Made by a program: the position numbers and the translations under genes | Shown: piece after piece, positions 32,078 to 39,293 of the stretch | Layout: every line of letters begins with the position of its first letter | Numbering within the stretch: position 1 is the stretch's first letter | The notes under the pieces: model-generated | The model's input: the letters and a program-made list of their open reading frames with translations, nothing else | What the model was told of the DNA's origin: nothing | Database searches by the model: none | Virus record (IMG/VR): IMGVR_UViG_3300034355_000520 | Coordinates: 1 to 43,215 of that record | Reading direction: 5' to 3' (one strand) | DNA: 43,215 nt | Source: a virus

Positions 32078-32549
32078 GCTCGCACCTCCTGTCCTGTCGA
32101 TGAACTGTCAAGAAATCGTTTACCGTTCAACCTTCCGGAAACTCCGGATAGTTCAACTCTCCAAGAACTTCGGAGAGTTGCTGCGCTGGTGAAGCCCAGG
32201 AACCCATGCCTCCCCCTATTATCCCCCTCCGCACAGCGGAAACGGATAACGGGAGAGACTAGTGATTTGCCGCGCCGGAGCCAGCCCGATCACCCTTGTC
32301 CGCGGTCTTGTTTATCGTCCTCCCGCTCCAGTCTTTCGACCGCCTCCAGGACGCTTCCGCCGCGGGCCTATTAACTCCGCGACAGGATGTCAAATTGCCC
32401 GTCTCTCCGAGCTGTCACGGTCGCCGCGCATCGTTACCCACCGTTCACTGCTTGCCACCCGCGGTAGATGGTGCCGATATAAGCCACTGGTCTCGGCACT
32501 ACTTCAAAAAGTGGCTGAAGTGCATCGCATTGTTTCAATCGCCCGTCTT
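32078..32549. promoter_or_regulatory. Palindrome-rich non-coding region, candidate replication origin
   Basis: About 470 bases with no credible gene on either strand, upstream of the organiser gene. It contains CAACTCTCC/GGAGAGTTG (32154..32180, nine-base perfect arms, nine-base loop), a nested palindrome at 32219..32249 (TTATCC/GGATAA outside, TCCGC/GCGGA inside), and CCGGAAACTCCGG at 32133..32146. The neighbouring organiser and loader genes favour an origin or early promoter region. No clear iterons or DnaA boxes were found by eye. Confidence 0.45.
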
Positions 32550-32777
32550 TCAAAAGTGTCGGGCCAAATCCGCACCAGCGGCCAGCGCCTGCGCGATTGC
32601 CATCGCGTCCTGCAGATACACTGTCTCGAACCACTTCCGCCAGTCCGGGCCGCGGTCCTGAATCGGCTGAACGCAGAGTAGCCATTTTTTAGGCTGCTGC
32701 GTGATGGTGTACGTCCACCCGTCCTGTATTGCGTCAATCGTGATAGCAGAGAGCAGTTTCCAGTTGAGCCTTTGCAT
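32550..32777 (-). CDS. Small aromatic protein before the non-coding region
   Basis: 75 residues from an inner ATG (32777). QRLNWKLLSAITIDAIQDGWTYTITQQPKKWLLCVQPIQD, then WFETVYLQDAMAIAQALAAG: beta hairpins with Trp and a final helix, the same layout as the proteins at 32914..33153 and 33758..34006. It follows the terminator at 32791..32835, so it needs its own promoter or readthrough; no ribosome-binding site is obvious. Confidence 0.45.
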   Translation of the reverse strand: MQRLNWKLLSAITIDAIQDGWTYTITQQPKKWLLCVQPIQDRGPDWRKWFETVYLQDAMAIAQALAAGADLARHF

Positions 32778-32790
32778 TTCATGAGTCCAT

Positions 32791-32835
32791 GAAAAAACCC
32801 GCTCGAAGTGTGGTAGCAGCACACCTCGGCGGGTT
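32791..32835 (-). terminator. Rho-independent terminator ending the early operon
   Basis: Stem AACCCGC/GCGGGTT extended by an inner stem (GTGTG/CACAC with one mismatch), followed on the minus strand by TTTTTTC. A second small hairpin (CAGGC/GCCTG) lies just before it at 32839..32852. It follows the gene at 32914 and should end the operon that starts near 39.1 kb. Confidence 0.85.
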
Positions 32836-32913
32836 GAACAGGCGTTAGCCTGATAGTTCTGATGTTGCGTCAGCCTCTGCTACAAGCCGACGTGTTCAGG
32901 TTAGCAGATTAGT

Positions 32914-33153
32914 TCAGTCTGTCAAGGCCGTATTCTGCTGCTGGCACCACAGCTTCGCGGCTTTAATGCTCTCGAACTGCGGCCAGTCTGTCAAATTTAA
33001 GACCATGAGCAGGTACGGCGTAGAACGCGCCACAGACGCGCCGGTTGCCGTTCCAGCCACACGCCAGATCAGCGGCCCCCAGTGTGGCCAGACATTGCTG
33101 ACGGCTTCCCAGTGATCACCGTAGTCAACCCAGAATAGCGTCGATGTGCTCAC
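32914..33153 (-). CDS. Small aromatic protein, paralogue of 33758..34006
   Basis: 79 residues, GTG start, four-base overlap with the next gene. TSTLFWVDYGDHWEAVSNVWPHWGPLIWRVAG and the end FESIKAAKLWCQQQ. The FES...AKLWC ending is shared with the protein at 33758..34006, suggesting duplication. The fold is probably a small beta sheet followed by one helix. Function unknown. Confidence 0.6.
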   Translation of the reverse strand: MSTSTLFWVDYGDHWEAVSNVWPHWGPLIWRVAGTATGASVARSTPYLLMVLNLTDWPQFESIKAAKLWCQQQNTALTD

Positions 33154-33338
33154 GATTCACCTCCACTATCCTCGTCTGCAATCTCTGGCCGCGTCAGCGC
33201 TTCGACAACTCTCGCGTTGAGAACGATGAACTCCGCCACCAAAATCGCGTATCTGCCGTCGTGCTCAGGATCCAACATGCCTTTAAGCGCTTCTGCAGAC
33301 GCCACCAAGGCTTTAGCTGCGTTGTGTGTTTTGCTCAC
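33150..33338 (-). CDS. Small helical protein
   Basis: 62 residues, GTG start with AGGTGAGAC. Two helices (NAAKALVASAEALKGMLD, YAILVAEFIVLNARVVEALT) and a polar acidic tail. Coupled on both sides by four-base overlaps. No known family. Confidence 0.55.
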   Translation of the reverse strand: MSKTHNAAKALVASAEALKGMLDPEHDGRYAILVAEFIVLNARVVEALTRPEIADEDSGGES

Positions 33339-33607
33339 GTCTCACCTCCAGTCTGTTCCGGCGTCAGGTCTGCCGCGCCGTACGCCTGCGACTCTGAGCC
33401 TGCCACAATGTTGCCCGTCGCAATGTCCACGACGTGCCACCACTCGTGGACGTCCTGCAGCCTCGCCGACCCCGAAACGCCCCGCTGTCGCGTGCCCTCT
33501 GCAACTGCCTCGGCAATCGTGTCATACATGCCGCGTCCGTCATGCAAACCAGCCGCGTAATAGCATTCGCCGCCAAACAGCCAGTACCGCTTTGCTGCCT
33601 CAGGCAT
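33335..33607 (-). CDS. Small hypothetical phage protein
   Basis: 90 residues from the ATG at 33607, which overlaps the zinc-ribbon gene stop by eight bases. KRYWLFGGECYYAAGLHDGRGMYDTIAEAVAEG then EWWHVVDIATGNIVAG: a short alpha/beta protein of a type commonly seen in phage early regions. An in-frame extension to 33685 was rejected because it would cover that gene. Confidence 0.6.
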   Translation of the reverse strand: MPEAAKRYWLFGGECYYAAGLHDGRGMYDTIAEAVAEGTRQRGVSGSARLQDVHEWWHVVDIATGNIVAGSESQAYGAADLTPEQTGGET

Positions 33608-33761
33608 ATTGCCCCCTTTGCTCTTTTGCGTTCGGCAGCTGGCGACAGCCGCAGCTCCAGAAGTAAAACTCATCGTAGTAGCCAATATGCTTAACCGGCT
33701 CCATTTTTTCTTTGCAGTATGGGCACATAGGCTGTTTGATCGTCTGTTTTTTGTCGCTCAC
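33600..33761 (-). CDS. 53-residue zinc-ribbon protein
   Basis: GTG start in a GTGA overlap with the upstream gene. Reads SDKKQTIKQPMCPYCKEKM, then YYDEFYFWSCGCRQLP and an acidic/basic end; CPYC and CGC give three or four metal ligands. It closes the gap between two neighbours exactly, with eight-base and four-base overlaps. Probably a small nucleic-acid-binding or host-interaction protein. Confidence 0.65.
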   Translation of the reverse strand: MSDKKQTIKQPMCPYCKEKMEPVKHIGYYDEFYFWSCGCRQLPNAKEQRGQYA

Positions 33762-34006
33762 TGCACACCTCCCGCCAGCAGCTCATCAGCAGCCTCACAC
33801 CACAGTTTCGCCATCTCACACGACTCAAACATCGACCACCGCTCAAGCCCGCTATCACCCAACGCCCACGGCGTCGAATCGGTCGCATCCCAGCGCCCGT
33901 TGGACAGCCTACGAATTCGCCAGAATACGATGCCCACTTTATTTCGCTGTCGCGTCGACGCGACCAGATACGGGCCTGACGGTGTCCAATCAAGTTTAGT
34001 CGCCAT
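33758..34006 (-). CDS. Small aromatic protein, paralogue of 32914..33153
   Basis: 82 residues, ATG with GGAGGGCGACGCCG. TKLDWTPSGPYLVASTRQRNKVGIVFWRIRRL then STPWALGDSGLERWSMFESCEMAKLWCEA. Shares with the paralogue the WxW beta part and FES..MAKLWC helix. It overlaps the upstream gene by 11 bases. Function unknown. Confidence 0.6.
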   Translation of the reverse strand: MATKLDWTPSGPYLVASTRQRNKVGIVFWRIRRLSNGRWDATDSTPWALGDSGLERWSMFESCEMAKLWCEAADELLAGGVQ

Positions 34007-34211
34007 CGGCGTCGCCCTCCCGGTTAAGCACAAGGATGGTGCTGATCTTGTAAGGTCGCCGCACCCTCAGGCCGTCACGCACTTCCATAGACGCTCCAGG
34101 CGTCAGCACAAGCGGATGCCAGCGCCCGTCCTCATTCTGCCACTGGTCGCCCTCCTGAATCAGGTCGCCTACCTGCAGTTCCTCGTATGCCCATCGCTCT
34201 CGCTCACTCAT
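33996..34211 (-). CDS. Small hypothetical protein
   Basis: 71 residues from an inner ATG with GGGAGCGAGAAAC. SERERWAYEELQVGDLIQEGDQWQNEDGRWHPL then VRDGLRVRRPYKISTILVLNREG. Looks like a small SH3- or PUA-like beta barrel, acidic at the end. Chosen over the longer upstream frame, which overlaps another gene. Confidence 0.55.
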   Translation of the reverse strand: MSERERWAYEELQVGDLIQEGDQWQNEDGRWHPLVLTPGASMEVRDGLRVRRPYKISTILVLNREGDADGD

Positions 34212-34455
34212 GTTTCTCGCTCCCGTAAAAATGCCGAAATGCGTATCCCTCTGCGTTACTGCGTGCAACAAATGACCGTGTGGCTGCTGATGCTCGAGCG
34301 CCTCGGGCAAGTCGTGGCGTGCCACGTCGTTCGAGTCCGTCGAATTCAACCTTCCAGATGTCCTGATTCGCTGTCAATCGGTAGCCGTGCCAGTTGCATT
34401 CGTAGTGGTGCTGTTCGATGTGTCGCCAGTCAAACGGGGTGTCTGTGTCACTCAC
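34204..34455 (-). CDS. Small basic hypothetical protein
   Basis: 83 residues, GTG start, eight-base overlap with the annealing-protein stop. DTPFDWRHIEQHHYECNWHGYRLTANQDIWKVEF then an Arg-rich stretch (ARGARASAATRSFVARSN). It contains the same WHGY.. aromatic pattern as other small proteins here. The basic second half may bind nucleic acid; it could also be out of frame after about residue 40, since the other frame also looks coding there. Confidence 0.45.
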   Translation of the reverse strand: MSDTDTPFDWRHIEQHHYECNWHGYRLTANQDIWKVEFDGLERRGTPRLARGARASAATRSFVARSNAEGYAFRHFYGSEKHE

Positions 34456-35425
34456 TGGTCAATTCTCCTTTACGTGCGTCCTTGATCCGTGTCAGCAACT
34501 CGTACGCTCGATTGTCCAGTTTCTGCTCTTTCCGTTTTTTGCTGATGTCCCCCCAGACCTCTCGCAATTTCGCCTCCGACATTGCCTCTGTAATGTCCTC
34601 GTGACCGTCACCGAGTATCTTTGCGTGGTCTGCGCTCAGCTTTGTTTGCAGTGCTGCGACTGCGTCAATAAGGTCGATTTCAGGGGCTGCCTGAACGGTC
34701 TGCGGTCCTGCGTCGACAATCTGAACCTTACCCTCAATGGCTGTTTCGTCGCCTTCGTTACTGTCCTCGGAAACCATGCCCGCAGCGCTCTGAACCACCC
34801 GCATCAGCTCCAGCAGCATTCGCCGCCTCGCCTTCGCAATGATGCCATCGATGTTGTCGCTGGTGTCTGGCGAGTTCTTGAAAAACTTGCAGGGCAGTTT
34901 GACGGAACCCGCGCCGCTGAACTGAACCCGATACGTCTTGCCGTCGTAGACTGTGCTGGCGTCGCCCTCCACAGCCCAAACCGTCATACCGTTTTTCAGC
35001 TGCGTCTGCACCGGGAAGTGCGCCGACACCTGCGGGGGCTCGCATCCCTGCTGAACCAGTAGTTTGCGGATGCCTGCATCTTTCAAATACAGAGACGATT
35101 TCACTCGCCCGTGAAAGATCGCAAACTCGCCCCGGCCCGGCGTGAACCCGCAGAACAACGCCATTGCCATGACTCGCACGGTTTCGCTGTTGCTGCCCTC
35201 ACCCACGATCTCCACAAGGCCAGCGTCCTGGTGTGCCATCCTGAGCAACAGCGCCGCCACCTGCTCGGTACGTGCCGCGTCGATAGCCTGCAAAAGCCCA
35301 TCAGCCCGCACCATCGCGGCTTCCATTTCATCGCGCCGCTGAATGGCTTCGAGGTATGCGGTCCGTCCGGCTTTGCAGAGTTGCACCAGTGCAGTCATGG
35401 GCGCTTTAATTACCGCTGTTGACAT
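34448..35425 (-). CDS. Putative single-strand annealing or recombination protein
   Basis: 325 residues from an ATG with GGAGGAAATTGACT. Helical N-terminus (TALVQLCKAGRTAYLEAIQRRDEMEAAM), central mixed region (SSLYLKDAGIRKLLVQQGCEPPQVS, TVWAVEGDAS, SGAGSVKLPCKFF) and IIAKARRRMLLELMRVVQSAAG before an acidic linker. The YLKDAGIRKL plus ARRRMLLELMR pattern resembles RecT-type and Erf-type annealing proteins as I recall them. The VRR-NUC nuclease nearby supports a recombination role. Confidence is limited without a profile search. Confidence 0.4.
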   Translation of the reverse strand: MSTAVIKAPMTALVQLCKAGRTAYLEAIQRRDEMEAAMVRADGLLQAIDAARTEQVAALLLRMAHQDAGLVEIVGEGSNSETVRVMAMALFCGFTPGRGEFAIFHGRVKSSLYLKDAGIRKLLVQQGCEPPQVSAHFPVQTQLKNGMTVWAVEGDASTVYDGKTYRVQFSGAGSVKLPCKFFKNSPDTSDNIDGIIAKARRRMLLELMRVVQSAAGMVSEDSNEGDETAIEGKVQIVDAGPQTVQAAPEIDLIDAVAALQTKLSADHAKILGDGHEDITEAMSEAKLREVWGDISKKRKEQKLDNRAYELLTRIKDARKGELTSE

Positions 35426-35744
35426 AGTCAATTTCCTCCAAAATCGTTTTCAAAACATCATCACTAACAAGCGGAGCCAACGCGGCTGCCGCTTCCACTG
35501 CCGCCCGCTGCTGCGCTGCGGATTCCAGCATCGCATCGTAAGCGGCATTGGTCATCAAATTGCGCTCTTCTCTCCACAGCTTTTGCAGTTCAACCATCGA
35601 CGTTGGGCGAGTCGATGGATTCGCCGAGGCCAGCGGCTGTCCCACGCCTCGCATCCACGGCGATTGAATCGGCTCGGAGTAATCGAGCCGAACGCCTGGC
35701 CGCATAGGGTCTGATGGCAGACAAGCGTAATCGGGCGAGTCCAT
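35406..35744 (-). CDS. Hypothetical acidic protein
   Basis: 112 residues from an inner ATG. It begins DSPDYACLPSDPMRPGVRLDY, with a Pro-rich stretch (SEPIQSPWMRGVGQPLASANPSTRPT), and ends in a long Ala-rich helix (ESAAQQRAAVEAAAALAPLV). Overlaps the annealing gene by 20 bases. May bridge another phage protein. Unknown. Confidence 0.5.
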   Translation of the reverse strand: MDSPDYACLPSDPMRPGVRLDYSEPIQSPWMRGVGQPLASANPSTRPTSMVELQKLWREERNLMTNAAYDAMLESAAQQRAAVEAAAALAPLVSDDVLKTILEEIDYVNSGN

Positions 35745-35769
35745 GGCGAGGAAAATCAGGTCATTGGTT

Positions 35770-35994
35770 TTAAGTGTCACTGTCAATGTCCTCGGCGATT
35801 CGTGCAATAATCAAAATCGGCTCCGGCAGGTTGCCATCTTCGCCAAACAACGCGTGTTTAATGTCAACGATTCGAGCCTGAAAGCCGTCCGGCGACACAA
35901 CGACAATTTCGCCGATACGCGGTATCCAGTTGTCGTATGTGTAATACACTCGCGGTCGCGCATCACTTCCGAACTCTTCGAGCTTTACTCGCAT
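35770..35994 (-). CDS. Small beta-rich protein
   Basis: 74 residues, ATG with GGAGAAAAGGAAG. RVKLEEFGSDARPRVYYTYDNWIPRIGEIVVVSPDG, then EPILIIARIAEDIDS. Looks like a small OB- or SH3-like barrel. It overlaps the CsrA-like gene by 32 bases. Unknown. Confidence 0.5.
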   Translation of the reverse strand: MRVKLEEFGSDARPRVYYTYDNWIPRIGEIVVVSPDGFQARIVDIKHALFGEDGNLPEPILIIARIAEDIDSDT

Positions 35995-36148
35995 CTTCCT
36001 TTTCTCCATCAATTCGAGCCACTGGAATATCTTTCGGTGCATCCACAAGCACCGTAGTGTAACTGCCTCGCGTTTCGCCGATTGTCACGACGATGTTGTC
36101 ACCGATCTTAATTCGTTCACCGGCCTTGCGTTTGAGCGCCAGAGCCAT
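35963..36148 (-). CDS. csrA: CsrA-like RNA-binding regulator, copy 1
   Basis: 61 residues. ALALKRKAGERIKIGDNIVVTIGETRGSYTTVLVDAPKDIPVARIDGE follows CsrA closely: the R-K-x-GE start, IGDNIVVT, and the A-P-K-x-x-V-x-R motif with the arginine that binds GGA RNA in known CsrA. The start is the second ATG at 36148, five bases from AGGA and sharing its A with the nuclease gene TGA. CsrA represses or stabilises mRNAs; phage copies could reprogramme host metabolism or time phage mRNAs. Targets are unknown. Confidence 0.8.
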   Translation of the reverse strand: MALALKRKAGERIKIGDNIVVTIGETRGSYTTVLVDAPKDIPVARIDGEKEDASKARRVRK

Positions 36149-36474
36149 CATTTCCTCCCTGAAAAAACGTCTTCAATTTGCTTCCAATCTGACGGGTACC
36201 ACAGGTAAGCGTCGGCTCCCCAGTGGTGTAGCCAGAGCACCTGATCTTCGGTCGGCTTGTTGTTGCCGACCTTTAGTTCCGCCCCGATCACGCGACCGTT
36301 GCGAGCTGCGATGATGTCAGGCGCCCCAGCGTGTCCCTGTATTGCAGTCCGCCAGCCCTTGGCGGTTCGCGCTGGCCGAAAGTGACAGACCTGCCAGCCG
36401 TAAAGAATCGCCAGCCGGATGACCTGTCCCCTAAACTGCGATTCCGTCAGTCGAGGGAATTCTCGCTTACCCAT
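36148..36474 (-). CDS. VRR-NUC nuclease
   Basis: 108 residues. ESQFRGQVIRLAILYGWQVCHFRPARTAKGW, then GHAGAPDIIAARNGRVIGAELKVG with PD at 52-53 and E66-x-K68: the VRR-NUC PD-(D/E)xK core. Length fits a stand-alone VRR-NUC. These enzymes are linked to Holliday-junction or branched-DNA cleavage in replication and recombination. It overlaps the CsrA-like gene by one base and the next gene by eight bases. Confidence 0.85.
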   Translation of the reverse strand: MGKREFPRLTESQFRGQVIRLAILYGWQVCHFRPARTAKGWRTAIQGHAGAPDIIAARNGRVIGAELKVGNNKPTEDQVLWLHHWGADAYLWYPSDWKQIEDVFSGRK

Positions 36475-36664
36475 CGCCGTGGTCCCTCACTGGCATTCTG
36501 GCTGTGTGCACCCGCACCGTTCGCGGGCCTCGATAGGATGAACCAACCGGCACGCCTGCGGATCGTCGCATGGCCTCCGCGATCTCCTGCAGGGTTGGGT
36601 CTCCGGGCTTCCTGTCGCCGCCGTAGGGCAATGGTGGCAGTGGCTTAATCGACTTCAATTGCAT
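36467..36664 (-). CDS. Small Pro-rich hypothetical protein
   Basis: 65 residues, ATG with GGAGACCAGTAAAG. QLKSIKPLPPLPYGGDRKPGDPTLQEIAEAMRRSAG and a basic end (SSYRGPRTVRVHTARMP). Overlaps the second CsrA-like gene by 20 bases. Unknown. Confidence 0.5.
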   Translation of the reverse strand: MQLKSIKPLPPLPYGGDRKPGDPTLQEIAEAMRRSAGVPVGSSYRGPRTVRVHTARMPVRDHGDG

Positions 36665-36836
36665 CTTTACTGGTCTCCCTATCAATGAGTTCAGATCGAA
36701 GAATTTCCACACTCAGCGGGGCGACGATGTCGATTGACACACGCCCTGGGCTGATTTCGCGGATTGTGATTTTAGCCACGGTTTCGGAGCCGTGGAACAG
36801 TTCCACGCCTTCGCCGGGCTTGCGGGTTAGTCTCAT
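36645..36836 (-). CDS. CsrA-like RNA-binding regulator, copy 2
   Basis: 63 residues. RLTRKPGEGVELFHGSETVAKITIREISPGRVSIDIVAPLSVEILRSEL shows the CsrA pattern: LTRK.GEG start, RVSIDIVAP, and the L-R-S-E-L near the end matching the GGA-binding arginine. It is more divergent than copy 1, with a longer loop (ELFHGSETV). Two CsrA-like proteins in one phage suggests a heterodimer or two specificities. Confidence 0.75.
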   Translation of the reverse strand: MRLTRKPGEGVELFHGSETVAKITIREISPGRVSIDIVAPLSVEILRSELIDRETSKDAIEVD

Positions 36837-36934
36837 TCAATGGATTCCCAGTGTGTGCCCTTATTGGCCATTGCAACCCATGCCCCTGAGCGTGTCTCTG
36901 CCCATGCTTTTAGGGCTGGCCGGCGTCGATCCAT
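36833..36934 (-). CDS. Possible 33-residue peptide upstream of csrA-like gene 2
   Basis: 33 residues: MDRRRPALKAWAETRSGAWV AMANKGTHWESIE (split for length). It overlaps the upstream gene end and joins the CsrA-like start by an ATGA overlap. Trp-containing, basic start. No ribosome-binding site. The overlap pattern is like the other gene joints here, so it could be real; it could also be a chance open frame. Confidence 0.3.
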   Translation of the reverse strand: MDRRRPALKAWAETRSGAWVAMANKGTHWESIE

Positions 36935-37149
36935 CCATCGCACCAAATGGCGAGTAATTCGATCAAATCGTCAATATGCCGGACGGGGATTTCAATCACG
37001 CCATCCTCTTCGCTGTCGTCATCGCCGTCGTCGTCACGCCAGTTCTTTGCGGCCGCGGCAAATTTGTCGCCGCACAGCGTCTCAGCGTCCTCGTAGGTAA
37101 TGCCGCAAATACGAATGGAGAATTGGGTGTCGGTTGGTTTTTGGGTCAT
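36910..37149 (-). CDS. Acidic hypothetical protein
   Basis: 79 residues, strongly acidic in the middle (NWRDDDGDDDSEEDGVIEI) and with HIDDLIELLAIWCDGW near the end. The acidic composition mimics DNA or binds a basic partner, as in several phage DNA-mimic or inhibitor proteins; this is inference. Four-base overlap with the next gene upstream. Confidence 0.6.
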   Translation of the reverse strand: MTQKPTDTQFSIRICGITYEDAETLCGDKFAAAAKNWRDDDGDDDSEEDGVIEIPVRHIDDLIELLAIWCDGWIDAGQP

Positions 37150-37655
37150 TGGAGTTGATCCTTTGATTGAATGTCCGCCTGCATCGCAGCAGTCGCCAGC
37201 CGCTCACGATGCCACTTCACCATCGACTCCAGCCGGTCCGGGCTCAGGGAGTCAACAACACGATCGGCCAACTCGTGCTTCATTCGGTCCTTTTGGCCTA
37301 AAACGCTAATGTCATGCCTGAACTGCACTGAGCACTCCATCGGCAAGGTGCCCACAAGGCTAACAACTCCATACGCCATCATCCGCTCGCGGAACTGCAT
37401 CGAAGACATCACCGCAGCAATCTTCTCCTCCCGCGTCGGAGGAGCCAGATCGCTCGATGCGTCCTGAAGGTTGAAACGCAGCAAGTCGCAGGCCTCGAAC
37501 AACTGCTTCAGGTTGCTCTGAAGGTCCTGATAAGCACGGCCCTCTGGCATCAAAATGCCATTAACCGTGCGCACCTCATACTCCGAACGCTGCGCGTGAC
37601 GCACAATCCGATCCAAATACACCTTGATCATCGTCGCCATCTGTACTGGGGTCAT
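37146..37655 (-). CDS. Helical hypothetical protein
   Basis: 169 residues, almost all helical (QMATMIKVYLDRIVRHAQRSEYEVR, YQDLQSNLKQLFEACDLLRFNLQDA, DRLESMVKWHRERLATAAMQ). No known family. Overlaps the next gene upstream by four bases. Perhaps a replication or recombination accessory. Confidence 0.65.
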   Translation of the reverse strand: MTPVQMATMIKVYLDRIVRHAQRSEYEVRTVNGILMPEGRAYQDLQSNLKQLFEACDLLRFNLQDASSDLAPPTREEKIAAVMSSMQFRERMMAYGVVSLVGTLPMECSVQFRHDISVLGQKDRMKHELADRVVDSLSPDRLESMVKWHRERLATAAMQADIQSKDQLQ

Positions 37656-37915
37656 TGGGGTTGCTCCTGTGCGTTACGTTTTTGATATTCATCCAACGCC
37701 CACAGCATCAGCCCGCGTTTACGGTTGCCGCCAGCAATTTTGATCCAACGCTCTGCTGATTGGCTGTGTGGCCAGTTTTGTCCATAAATGATTCGCTCGC
37801 CCGTCGGAAGCGGGAGGCTGATTGTGCCCATCATGTGAACGCGGATTCCGCTAATGTGCTCGTGGACTGGCGACAGTACCCAGTGAGTCCATCCGGGGCC
37901 GGGGCGAAGCTTCAT
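37652..37915 (-). CDS. Small hypothetical protein
   Basis: 87 residues. KLRPGPGWTHWVLSPVHEHISGIRVHMMG, LPTGERIIYGQNWPHSQSAERWIKIAGGNRKRGLMLWALDEY. Several Trp and His, compact. Four-base overlap at both ends. No family recognised. Confidence 0.6.
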   Translation of the reverse strand: MKLRPGPGWTHWVLSPVHEHISGIRVHMMGTISLPLPTGERIIYGQNWPHSQSAERWIKIAGGNRKRGLMLWALDEYQKRNAQEQPQ

Positions 37916-38340
37916 TGCTTTGGCTCCTGTTCAAAATCAACATACGTGCATCCGCCGCCACCCTTATGTGTCACATAACATCCACGCCCATGATGCAGAA
38001 CGCCACGCTCGTTTGGCCATTCGCCGCAGACACGGCATTTGTGCCTTAGTCTTTGCTCGACTGTTGGGCTTTGTGGCTCATCGCCCTCTGCCAGTGCCAG
38101 CGCCTCACGCATTCGCGCCAGGATTTCGGTGGGTAGCGGGCCGACGTAGGCGACGATGTCAAATTCTGATTCCTCGCCACCAACCCAAAAATCACCGTTA
38201 ACTTTGTACGACATCGGTAATTTGTGGCCGACGGCAAACCACTGAAGTGGCGACTCAGAAAATGCTGGCCATAAACAAACCTCACTGCCGTCGCGTCGTC
38301 GATACACGCCTGGCTTGTCGATTCGGAATTCAGTGGTCAT
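37912..38340 (-). CDS. Zinc-finger-ended hypothetical protein
   Basis: 142 residues. First part TTEFRIDKPGVYRRRDGSEVCLWPAF then FWVGGEESEFDIVAYVGPLP: a common phage 'PGxYxxRDG' domain as I recall. C-terminal part HKCRVCGEWPNERGVLHHGRGCYVTH has a zinc-binding pattern with CxxC plus His/Cys. Function unknown; early gene. Confidence 0.65.
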   Translation of the reverse strand: MTTEFRIDKPGVYRRRDGSEVCLWPAFSESPLQWFAVGHKLPMSYKVNGDFWVGGEESEFDIVAYVGPLPTEILARMREALALAEGDEPQSPTVEQRLRHKCRVCGEWPNERGVLHHGRGCYVTHKGGGGCTYVDFEQEPKQ

Positions 38341-38714
38341 TGCTGCGGCTCCTCTACGTACTCAAACTCGATGCGATTTACCAATGTGTCTGCGCTAAAC
38401 TTCGCTGTCATGTGCTCCATGAACATCTCAACGAACTGATCTCCGCTCCAGCCCGGAAAACCTTCCTTCGCCGCCTCGGACGCACCATACTCACCCTGTA
38501 GAATCATCCGAGACAGCGGCTCAATGCGTGTCCGCACTACACGAATTTGTGCCAGTTTCTGCACCTTTTCGCCCGGCTTTAGCCCCATACATTTAACGCA
38601 GGCGTTCACGATGTCGCCGGGATTCAGAAAACCCCAGCCAACGCGGCGCGTGACTGTCTTCGTGCGGTTTTTGATCTGCTCTGTCGTCAGAGCAAAACTC
38701 ATGTTACGTGGCAT
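38337..38714 (-). CDS. ASCH/PUA-like domain protein
   Basis: 125 residues from an ATG with GAGAGGTAAACCG. RNMSFALTTEQIKNRTKTVTRRVGWGFLNPGDIVNACVKCMG, then QKLAQIRVVRTRIEPLSRMI resembles ASCH-type domains that bind RNA or nucleotides and are frequent in phages. It ends with a helix (VEMFMEHMTAKFSADTL) and an acidic tail. Role: RNA or modified-base handling, inferred. Confidence 0.7.
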   Translation of the reverse strand: MPRNMSFALTTEQIKNRTKTVTRRVGWGFLNPGDIVNACVKCMGLKPGEKVQKLAQIRVVRTRIEPLSRMILQGEYGASEAAKEGFPGWSGDQFVEMFMEHMTAKFSADTLVNRIEFEYVEEPQQ

Positions 38715-38831
38715 CGGTTTACCTCTCAAAAAACACCGCAGGTCCGATCGTCGGAGACGGGGATCAGCCGGCCAGTGAGTCCTCAGCCTCACCTGCACGC
38801 GGTCCGTGTGCTGCCTGCGGGCTGTTGTTGT

Positions 38832-39104
38832 TCAGTTGGCCTCAATAATCTCAACAAAGCCGAGCGAGACCACGCCGCCCAACAGCCGCACGATGCCCAC
38901 CGAGCCCAGCTCGGAAATGTCCGGCTTATGCTTGCTGCCCCCAAACCAGAACGAAAACGACTCACCCACATTGCCCCGCAAAACGTCGGGCTCCGCAACG
39001 ATCACGCGGGCCAGTTCCTTCGCGGATTCAAGGTCTTTTTTGCACTCGATCACCACGTCGTCCATCGGGAAACGTGCAATCACCAAAAACGTATCTGCTG
39101 ACAT
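38832..39104 (-). CDS. Hypothetical protein, first gene after cassette array
   Basis: 90 residues, ATG with GGAGTCGCATT. SADTFLVIARFPMDDVVIECKKDLESAKELARVIVAEPD then FGGSKHKPDISELGSVGIVRLLGGVVSLGFVEII. Looks like a small alpha/beta fold. It begins the early operon; about 190 bases of leader precede it, holding hairpins near 39137..39169 (CCCTGT/ACAGGG) followed by a T-rich stretch, a possible attenuator. Confidence 0.6.
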   Translation of the reverse strand: MSADTFLVIARFPMDDVVIECKKDLESAKELARVIVAEPDVLRGNVGESFSFWFGGSKHKPDISELGSVGIVRLLGGVVSLGFVEIIEAN

Positions 39105-39293
39105 AATGCGACTCCAAGAAAAAGAAGAAACTCCCTGTTCCCGCCGATTGGCACTGCAGACAGGGGGCTGCAGTCGATAGTGTCATGCGAACTTGCCGAG
39201 GCTCTGACGGTTTGCCTCCGGATCGGGTATCCGCAGCCCCACTGGGTAACTGCCGCGGAGTCCTTAGCACGTATAGTCAACCGGGTGACTGCT

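Noticed and set aside
32078-32549. Plus-strand gene at 32262..32681 or 32296..32661
   Set aside because: Both cross into the coding part of the minus gene at 32550..32777, start without a ribosome-binding site and contain no domain.
33609-34604. Plus-strand open frame of 331 residues
   Set aside because: It crosses many small, coupled minus-strand genes with ribosome-binding sites; the translation has no coherent composition.
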